Positions 34,043 to 39,157 of a DNA stretch of 39,157 bases are shown here, piece after piece. This DNA comes from an uncultured Bacteroidota bacterium (GTDB lineage: Bacteria; Bacteroidota; Bacteroidia; Flavobacteriales; UBA7312): contig CACHMF010000013.1 of the NCBI GenBank assembly GCA_902580855.1, positions 1 through 39,157 of the forward strand, read 5' to 3'. The notes under the pieces were generated by a model that searched no databases, was not told the DNA's origin, and saw nothing but the letters and a program-made list of their open reading frames with translations. The translations under genes were made by a program, and so were the position numbers. The stretch's first letter is position 1. Each line of letters begins with the position of its first letter.

Positions 34043-34738
34043 ATGAAAAAGGTTTTATCCATATTGATTTTTGTTGCAATTGCACAAAATTCTTGGGCAC
34101 AAAGACACACGGTTCCCTTAAACCTACCTAATTACGACAGAAAACCTGTACATTTTGGATTTTTGTTAGGCATAAACTCCATGGATTTTAAAATAACTCC
34201 ACGAGCTATACAAGCCGATACTCTCTTCATCTTAAAGTCACAAGATCAGAAAGGTTTCAATCTAGGAATTGTTTCTAACTTTAGATTAGGAAGAAATACT
34301 GACTTACGCTTTTTACCAACCTTATCTTTTGCAGAAAGAGATATCAACTATACAATTGAAATTGATGGAGATTTAGAAGAAATTAAAAAAGATATAGAAT
34401 CTACTTTTATTGAATTTCCAGTCAACTTCAAATTTAAATCTAACCGATACAATAACGGTCGTGCTTATGTTATAACAGGACTAAAGTATAACATAGACCT
34501 AGCATCTCAAAAAGACATTGATGACGAAGGACAAGAACTCATAAAATTAAAAAAAAGTGATTTAATGTACGAAGTTGGCTTTGGAGTCGACTTCTACTTA
34601 GAGTACTTCAAGTTTTCTCCTGAGCTGAAAGCTACATTTGGCCTTGTAGACATGCTTGTATATGATGAAAGTATTTATACAAGTTCCATTCAGAAAATGC
34701 TCACACGCGGCTTTACAATAACACTAACCTTTGAGTAA
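34043..34738 (+). CDS. porT: PorT (SprT) family outer-membrane beta-barrel protein, type IX secretion
   Basis: A 231-residue protein with a signal peptide (about 1-19, ending NSWA). The mature part has alternating strands of an outer-membrane barrel, with GFLLGINSMDFKI, GFNLGIVSNFRLGRNTDLRFLPTLSFAERDINY, FIEFPVNFKFKSNRYNNGRAYVITGLKYNID and a terminal phenylalanine-rich strand (GFTITLTFE). I recognise these as PorT, a conserved T9SS protein of Porphyromonas and Flavobacterium. The ubiE-porT order is one I remember as widely kept. Its stop overlaps the next gene's ATG (TAATG). Confidence 0.88.
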   Translation: MKKVLSILIFVAIAQNSWAQRHTVPLNLPNYDRKPVHFGFLLGINSMDFKITPRAIQADTLFILKSQDQKGFNLGIVSNFRLGRNTDLRFLPTLSFAERDINYTIEIDGDLEEIKKDIESTFIEFPVNFKFKSNRYNNGRAYVITGLKYNIDLASQKDIDDEGQELIKLKKSDLMYEVGFGVDFYLEYFKFSPELKATFGLVDMLVYDESIYTSSIQKMLTRGFTITLTFE

Positions 34739-36291
34739 TGCCACAAATCATTCAACTATCATTAACGCCTGCTGAAGCATATAATTCTGAAAACATCCAA
34801 AAAGCTATTGCTCAACACCTCAGTACACCAAAAGAAAATATTAGTGATTTTCGATTACTAAAGCGCTCTATTGATGCTCGAAAAAGAAAAGTTAAAATTC
34901 AAGTAAAAGTTGAGGTATTCATAAATGAAAAAATTCCTGAAAGCAATATAGAAAGAAACTACCAAGATGTAAGTGGTAAAGAAGAGATTGTGATTGTTGG
35001 TTCAGGTCCAGCAGGACTATTCGCTGCTCTTAAACTTATTGAGCTTGGTTTAAAACCAATCATTATAGAAAGAGGGAAAGATATACAAAGTAGAAGACGT
35101 GATTTAGCAGCTATCAACAAACAGCACATTGTCAATTCTGACTCAAACTACTGCTTTGGTGAAGGCGGTGCAGGAACATATTCCGATGGAAAGTTATACA
35201 CACGTTCTAAAAAAAGAGGGTCAATTCAGTCTGTTTTAGAAACCATGGTATTCCATGGAGCAAAAGAAGAAATATTAATAGATGCACATCCACATATTGG
35301 GACCAACAAACTTCCAAAACTGATTGCATCTATTAGAGAAACTGTACTGAATGCAGGAGGCAAAATACATTTCAATTGTAAAGTAACTGACTTTATACTA
35401 AAAGACAATAAAATCTTGGGGGTTGTTACAGAAAAAGGCGATAAGGTTTTTGGGAAATCTGTCATTTTAGCAACAGGACACTCTGCCAGAGACATTTTCT
35501 TTTTACTACAAGAAAAAAATATTGCGATTGATGCAAAGCCCTTTGCCATGGGAGTTCGTATTGAACACCCACAAACACTTATTGATCAAATACAATACTC
35601 ATTAGAAAATAGAGGCCCATATCTACCAGCTGCATCATACCGATTAGTAGAGCAAGTAAATGATCGTGGAATTTATTCATTCTGCATGTGCCCAGGAGGG
35701 TTTATTGTACCAGCAGCAACCGCTCCAGGCGAAGTTGTTCTAAACGGTATGTCTCCATCTAAAAGAGACTCTTTTTATGCTAATTCTGGAATGGTTGTAG
35801 AGGTAAAGAAAAAAGATTTAACACCTTTCCATCAATATGGAGAATTAGCAGGACTACACTACCAAATGAGTATTGAAAAAATGGCTTGTGAAGCAGGGCA
35901 AAATCTACAAGTTGCCCCAGCACAACGCATGGCTGATTTTGTAAACAATAAAATCTCTCCGAAACTAAACAGCACTTCCTACCAACCTGGAATTATTTCA
36001 ACACCTTTACACAAGCTACTTCCCGAGGCAATATCATATAGCTTACAAGAAGGTTTGCAATTATTCGGCAAAAAAATGAAAGGTTATCTAACCAATGAAG
36101 CCAATATCCTTGGTGTTGAATCAAGAACCTCATCACCTGTTTCCATCCCTAGAGATAAAGAAACGCTTCAGCATATTCAAATAGATAATCTGTATCCATG
36201 CGGTGAAGGCGCTGGTTACGCTGGCGGCATAATTTCTGCTGCCATTGACGGAGAACGATGCGCCTTAATGATTTACACTAATAATAAATAA
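34738..36291 (+). CDS. FAD-dependent oxidoreductase (NAD(P)/FAD-dependent, uncharacterised 'FAD-dependent protein')
   Basis: A 517-residue flavoprotein. An N-terminal domain of about 80 residues (AIAQHLSTPKENISDFRLLKRSIDARKRKVKIQVKVEV) precedes the FAD Rossmann motif IVIVGSGPAGLFAALKLIELGLKPIIIERG (about 84-113). Later come YCFGEGGAGTYSDGKLYTRSKKRG, SVILATGHSARD, GVRIEHPQ, FCMCPGGFIVPAATAPGEVVLNGMSPS and the closing PCGEGAGYAGGIISAAIDGERCA. This is a widely spread family without a settled function. The start overlaps the porT stop (TAATG), so translation is probably coupled. Confidence 0.88.
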   Translation: MPQIIQLSLTPAEAYNSENIQKAIAQHLSTPKENISDFRLLKRSIDARKRKVKIQVKVEVFINEKIPESNIERNYQDVSGKEEIVIVGSGPAGLFAALKLIELGLKPIIIERGKDIQSRRRDLAAINKQHIVNSDSNYCFGEGGAGTYSDGKLYTRSKKRGSIQSVLETMVFHGAKEEILIDAHPHIGTNKLPKLIASIRETVLNAGGKIHFNCKVTDFILKDNKILGVVTEKGDKVFGKSVILATGHSARDIFFLLQEKNIAIDAKPFAMGVRIEHPQTLIDQIQYSLENRGPYLPAASYRLVEQVNDRGIYSFCMCPGGFIVPAATAPGEVVLNGMSPSKRDSFYANSGMVVEVKKKDLTPFHQYGELAGLHYQMSIEKMACEAGQNLQVAPAQRMADFVNNKISPKLNSTSYQPGIISTPLHKLLPEAISYSLQEGLQLFGKKMKGYLTNEANILGVESRTSSPVSIPRDKETLQHIQIDNLYPCGEGAGYAGGIISAAIDGERCALMIYTNNK

Positions 36292-36317
36292 GCTCTTGAC
36301 ATTTTCATAATTTAATT

Positions 36318-36325
36318 TAATTTTG
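36318..36325 (+). promoter_or_regulatory. TAnnTTTG -7 element for the zinc-ribbon gene
   Basis: TAATTTTG ends 27 bases before the ATG at 36353. It overlaps the alternative TTG at 36323, which argues against that start. Confidence 0.4.
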
Positions 36326-36352
36326 AAGAGAGTACTATTAAAGAATCCAAGA

Positions 36353-36628
36353 ATGGATACACCTATTCTATTATTAGTTTTTTTAATCATTTATTTCACA
36401 ACTCTTTGTTTTCTAAAAAACAAAGGATTTATGAAGAAAATTGTATCAGAAAAATGTGCTAACTGTTGCCCGAAATGCAATGAAGCTTTGGAAAGAATAA
36501 GGCGAAATAATTCTGATAGAATTATAAACCTAATAACATTTCAAATGTTTAGTTTTAAACGTTACAACTGTAATCATTGTGATTGGGAGGGATTACGATG
36601 GGAAAACAAATTTGAAAAAAAGTCTTAA
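36353..36628 (+). CDS. Small membrane protein with zinc-ribbon domain, unknown function
   Basis: About 91 residues from the ATG at 36353. One N-terminal membrane helix (about 3-22) is followed by a basic linker. A four-cysteine metal-binding unit follows: CANCCPKCN then, after about 30 basic residues (RIRRNNSDRIINLITFQMFSFKRY), CNHCDWEGLRW. The WEGLRWENKF end, with its aromatic residues after the second CxxC, resembles zinc ribbons seen in other Bacteroidetes proteins; I cannot name the family. Its stop shares TTAA with the convergent SpoU methyltransferase gene. Confidence 0.65.
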   Translation: MDTPILLLVFLIIYFTTLCFLKNKGFMKKIVSEKCANCCPKCNEALERIRRNNSDRIINLITFQMFSFKRYNCNHCDWEGLRWENKFEKKS

Positions 36629-37332
36629 CTACTTAATTGAGCCAAGATAATTCCACAAGCGTTAGCCACATTCAAGGATTCTGCCTGCGAATTTTCTGAT
36701 TTTGGTATGGTAACTTTTTGATGAGCCAGTTCTAATAATTCACTACTAATCCCATGCGACTCGCTACCCAACAGAACGATTCTTTTTTCTAATTTTTCGA
36801 CAGAAAATACACTTTTTCCATCCATCACAGCTGCACAAATCTTATAATCGGTCATATTTTCAAGTGTTGCTTTTAAATTTAAATATTGAACTTGTATTCT
36901 ACATATAGAACCCATTGTAGCTTGGACTACTTTTGGATTGTACAACTCTACACAATTTTGCGAACAAATAATATGTTGTATACCAAACCAATCAGCCAAA
37001 CGAATAATTGTCCCTAAATTTCCTGGGTCTTTTATAGCATCTAGAGCTAAAACAAGATTTCCAGAAATAACACTTTTTCTTTTAGGTATTTTAATAATTG
37101 CTAACACCTTATTTGGTGTTTTAAGAGAAGATATTCTTTCTAACTCTTTAATTGAGACCTCAACCGCATCTCCTTCCCATTCTTTAGTGGCATAAATCTG
37201 TTCTATCTTCCAATCTGAATTCAAAAAATCGTTTACTATTTTTTCACCCTCCACGACAAATAATTGATGTTGCAAACGGAATTTCTTTTGTTTTAAAGAA
37301 TTAATAAACTTGATTTGATTTCTACTTAACAC
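36625..37332 (-). CDS. TrmH/SpoU-family RNA 2'-O-methyltransferase
   Basis: A 235-residue SPOUT methyltransferase. The N-terminal substrate-binding domain has KFRLQHQLFVVEGEKIVNDFL. The knotted domain shows motif 1 LALDAIKDPGNLGTIIRLADWFGI, motif 2 VLLGSESHGIS and motif 3 KVTIPKSENSQAESLNVANACGIILAQL. It methylates a ribose 2'-OH in rRNA or tRNA; the exact target cannot be told from sequence. The start is a GTG at 37332. A TAATTTTG element lies 19 bases upstream. The stop overlaps the zinc-ribbon gene by 4 bases. Confidence 0.92.
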   Translation of the reverse strand: MLSRNQIKFINSLKQKKFRLQHQLFVVEGEKIVNDFLNSDWKIEQIYATKEWEGDAVEVSIKELERISSLKTPNKVLAIIKIPKRKSVISGNLVLALDAIKDPGNLGTIIRLADWFGIQHIICSQNCVELYNPKVVQATMGSICRIQVQYLNLKATLENMTDYKICAAVMDGKSVFSVEKLEKRIVLLGSESHGISSELLELAHQKVTIPKSENSQAESLNVANACGIILAQLSS

Positions 37333-37351
37333 CCTATTACTTTCTTTACTT

Positions 37352-37359
37352 CAAAATTA
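37352..37359 (-). promoter_or_regulatory. TAnnTTTG -7 element for the SpoU methyltransferase
   Basis: TAATTTTG on the minus strand ends 19 bases before the GTG start at 37332. Confidence 0.45.
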
Positions 37360-37391
37360 GAAAAATACAATCAAAAAATAAGGGAAATTTA

Positions 37392-37399
37392 TACATTTG
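37392..37399 (+). promoter_or_regulatory. TAnnTTTG -7 element for fbaA-accD
   Basis: TACATTTG ends 24 bases before the ATG at 37424 and overlaps an in-frame TTG at 37397, which is therefore not a credible start. Confidence 0.5.
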
Positions 37400-37423
37400 C
37401 TGCTCGAAACAAAAAAACAAAAC

Positions 37424-38485
37424 ATGATTAAAAAAGGTGTAGCAACAGGAGATCAGGTTCAAGAAATATTTAAACATGCCAAAGAAAATGGCTATGCATT
37501 ACCTGCAGTCAATGTAGTAAACACAAGTACAGTTAACGCTGTTTTAGAAGAAGCAAGAGATACTAATTCTCCAGCAATGGTGCAATTTTCTGCTGGAGGG
37601 TGTCAATTTTTTGCTGGAAAAGGATTATCTAACGACAAATATAAAGCGGCTATTGCTGGTGGAATTTCTGGTGCGATGCACACGCATCAGTTAGCAGAAT
37701 TATATGGCGCTACTGTTATTTTACATACTGACCATTGTGCTAAAAAACTTTTACCTTGGATAGATGGCCTTTTAAATGCTAGCGAAGACTTTTACAAAGT
37801 TCATGGTAAGTCTTTATACAGTTCTCACATGATTGATTTATCAGAAGAACCTTTAGAGGAAAATATTGACACATGTAAGCGATACTTAGAGCGTATGAGT
37901 AAGATGGATATGACTCTAGAAATAGAACTTGGAATTACTGGAGGCGAAGAAGATGGTGTAGATAATTCGGATGTTGATAGTTCCAAGCTTTATACTCAAC
38001 CTGATGAGGTAGCTTATGCCTATGAAGAGTTGTTGAAGGTGAGTGATAAGTTTACAGTAGCAGCCGCATTTGGTAATGTACATGGGGTCTATAAACCAGG
38101 TAATGTAGATTTACAACCGATCATCTTGAAAAACTCACAACAATACATTCAGCAAAAATTTGCGACAGGTCCTAATCCGGTTGATTTTGTTTTCCATGGT
38201 GGTTCAGGCTCAAGCGTAGAGGAAATAAGAGAGGCAATTGGGTATGGTGTTATCAAAATGAATTTAGACACTGATTTCCAATGGGCATTCATGACTGGTA
38301 TTCGGGATTACATGACGGAAAAAACAGCATATCTTCAAACACAAATTGGAAATCCAGAAGGAGACGATATACCAAACAAAAAGATTTACGATCCTAGAGT
38401 ATGGACTAGAAAAGGAGAAGATGCTTTCCGAGTAAGACTTCGTAAAGCTTTTGAAGATTTAAATAATGTAAATACCTTAGCTTAA
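37424..38485 (+). CDS. fbaA: Class II fructose-bisphosphate aldolase
   Basis: About 353 residues from the ATG at 37424, the usual length for the class IIA (FbaA/Fba1) group. It cleaves fructose 1,6-bisphosphate to DHAP and glyceraldehyde 3-phosphate with zinc. It has [40 protein letters not shown] (catalytic D103 and zinc-ligand H104), [31 protein letters not shown] (zinc-ligand Glu region), [18 protein letters not shown] and [15 protein letters not shown] with the phosphate-binding loop. accD begins 4 bases after its stop, so they are co-transcribed. Confidence 0.97.
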   Translation: MIKKGVATGDQVQEIFKHAKENGYALPAVNVVNTSTVNAVLEEARDTNSPAMVQFSAGGCQFFAGKGLSNDKYKAAIAGGISGAMHTHQLAELYGATVILHTDHCAKKLLPWIDGLLNASEDFYKVHGKSLYSSHMIDLSEEPLEENIDTCKRYLERMSKMDMTLEIELGITGGEEDGVDNSDVDSSKLYTQPDEVAYAYEELLKVSDKFTVAAAFGNVHGVYKPGNVDLQPIILKNSQQYIQQKFATGPNPVDFVFHGGSGSSVEEIREAIGYGVIKMNLDTDFQWAFMTGIRDYMTEKTAYLQTQIGNPEGDDIPNKKIYDPRVWTRKGEDAFRVRLRKAFEDLNNVNTLA

Positions 38486-38489
38486 ATAT

Positions 38490-39157
38490 ATGGGCTGGTT
38501 TAAAAGAATAAAAGACGGAATTACTACAGCTACAGAGGAGAAAAAAGAAACCCCTGAAGGCTTATGGTATCAATGTCCAAAATGCAAACATATTGCCTCT
38601 TCTGAAGATCATCAAGCAAGTTTATGGGTTTGCGAACAATGCGATCATCATGAGCGTATCAACTCTAAAGAATATTTCTCCATTTTATTTGATGAAGAAA
38701 AGTTTGAAGAACTAGACACAAATATGACAGCTTGCGATCCTCTTAAATTTGAGGATACTAAAAAATATACAGTTAGATTAAAACAATCACAAAAGAAAAC
38801 TGGACTGAAAGACGCTTTAACATCAGGCTACGGAACAATCAATGGCCGCCCTATTGTAATTGCTTGTATGAACTTTAACTTTATAGGGGGTTCGATGGGA
38901 GCTGTTGTTGGTGAAAAAATAAGTAGAGCTATCCAGAGAGCAGTTAAAGAAAATTGTGCTTTTTTGATGATTTCTAAATCTGGAGGTGCTAGAATGATGG
39001 AAGCCGCATTCTCTCTGATGCAAATGGCTAAAACTTCTGCCAATCTATCTATTTTAGCAGAGAAAAAGTTACCATACATCTCCTTCCTAACCGACCCTAC
39101 TACAGGAGGTGTTACCGCCTCATATGCTATGTTGGGTGATGTAAACATCGCAGAGCC
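38490..39157 (+). CDS. accD: Acetyl-CoA carboxylase carboxyltransferase subunit beta, 3' end outside window
   Basis: This frame starts at the ATG at 38490 and runs to the right edge (222 codons visible of about 280 expected). AccD and AccA form the carboxyltransferase that makes malonyl-CoA for fatty-acid synthesis. The N-terminal zinc ribbon is seen in YQCPKCKHI and [12 protein letters not shown] (C29, C32, C48, C51). The crotonase-fold core then shows [46 protein letters not shown] and [26 protein letters not shown]. It lies 4 bases after fbaA. The frame is intact as far as it can be seen. Confidence 0.96.
   Translation, partial: MGWFKRIKDGITTATEEKKETPEGLWYQCPKCKHIASSEDHQASLWVCEQCDHHERINSKEYFSILFDEEKFEELDTNMTACDPLKFEDTKKYTVRLKQSQKKTGLKDALTSGYGTINGRPIVIACMNFNFIGGSMGAVVGEKISRAIQRAVKENCAFLMISKSGGARMMEAAFSLMQMAKTSANLSILAEKKLPYISFLTDPTTGGVTASYAMLGDVNIAE

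Overview
The window looks like a compact, AT-rich chromosome segment of a marine member of the Bacteroidota, probably order Flavobacteriales (inferred, not searched). The evidence is PorT and a T9SS plug-type protein (type IX secretion), Na+-NQR genes with ApbE, methylmalonyl-CoA mutase with MeaB, a Tgt without the usual zinc cysteines, a septoil-knot protein, secreted lamin-tail and 'DDGSC' modules, no visible Shine-Dalgarno sequences, and TAnnTTTG promoter elements in front of many genes. No tRNA, rRNA, CRISPR array, insertion sequence or prophage was seen. No gap between genes exceeds about 300 bases.

Layout. 1-1153 (-): 5' part of a secreted thioredoxin-fold/lamin-tail protein. 1238-2349 (+): small DUF6787-like membrane protein and a methyltransferase. 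2346-4674 (-): operon of a GT2 glycosyltransferase, a sigma factor and rsmG. 4822-8400 (+): an unrecognised 832-aa membrane protein with FN3 domains and a TonB-like protein with simple-sequence tracts. 8508-10714 (+): tgt and an LptF/G permease. 10707-11474 (-): mazG. 11537-11770 (+): four-cysteine membrane protein, a candidate NqrM. 11733-16142 (-): apbE, nqrF, nqrE, nqrD and a damaged nqrC. 16143-17282 (+): a plug-family protein without its N-terminus. 17296-20541 (-): large BNR-repeat secreted protein. 20764-22389 (+): P5C dehydrogenase with a strong terminator. 22438-27576 (+): ftsB/divIC-like gene, fused MutA-MutB mutase, meaB, EamA transporter. 27573-27908 (-): septoil-knot protein. 27987-30143 (+): aminotransferase and heptose-kinase-like gene. 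30133-30936 (-): K+ channel with zinc ribbon. 31024-36291 (+): cation-chloride cotransporter, ubiE/menG, porT, FAD oxidoreductase. 36353-36628 (+): zinc-ribbon membrane protein. 36625-37332 (-): SpoU/TrmH methyltransferase. 37424-39157 (+): fbaA and the start of accD.

How the genes fit together. One group concerns Na+-NQR: structural subunits C-F, the flavinyl transferase ApbE and a candidate iron-site maturation protein. nqrA and nqrB are missing from the expected place. nqrC is cut at its N-terminus exactly where the 5'-truncated plug gene begins, and it is also frameshifted in a run of nine C. This points to one deletion or a misassembly at about 16,140 plus a homopolymer indel, and it is the most important anomaly here. 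A second group is the propionyl/methylmalonyl-CoA branch: an unusual MutA-MutB fusion translationally coupled to its G-protein chaperone MeaB. A third group is envelope and secretion: PorT, the plug remnant, LptF/G, heptose kinase and TonB.

I did not find a clear new multi-gene system. The best candidates for undescribed biology are the 832-aa FN3 membrane protein next to the lysine-tailed TonB protein, the mutase fusion, and the NqrM-like protein with non-standard cysteine spacing.
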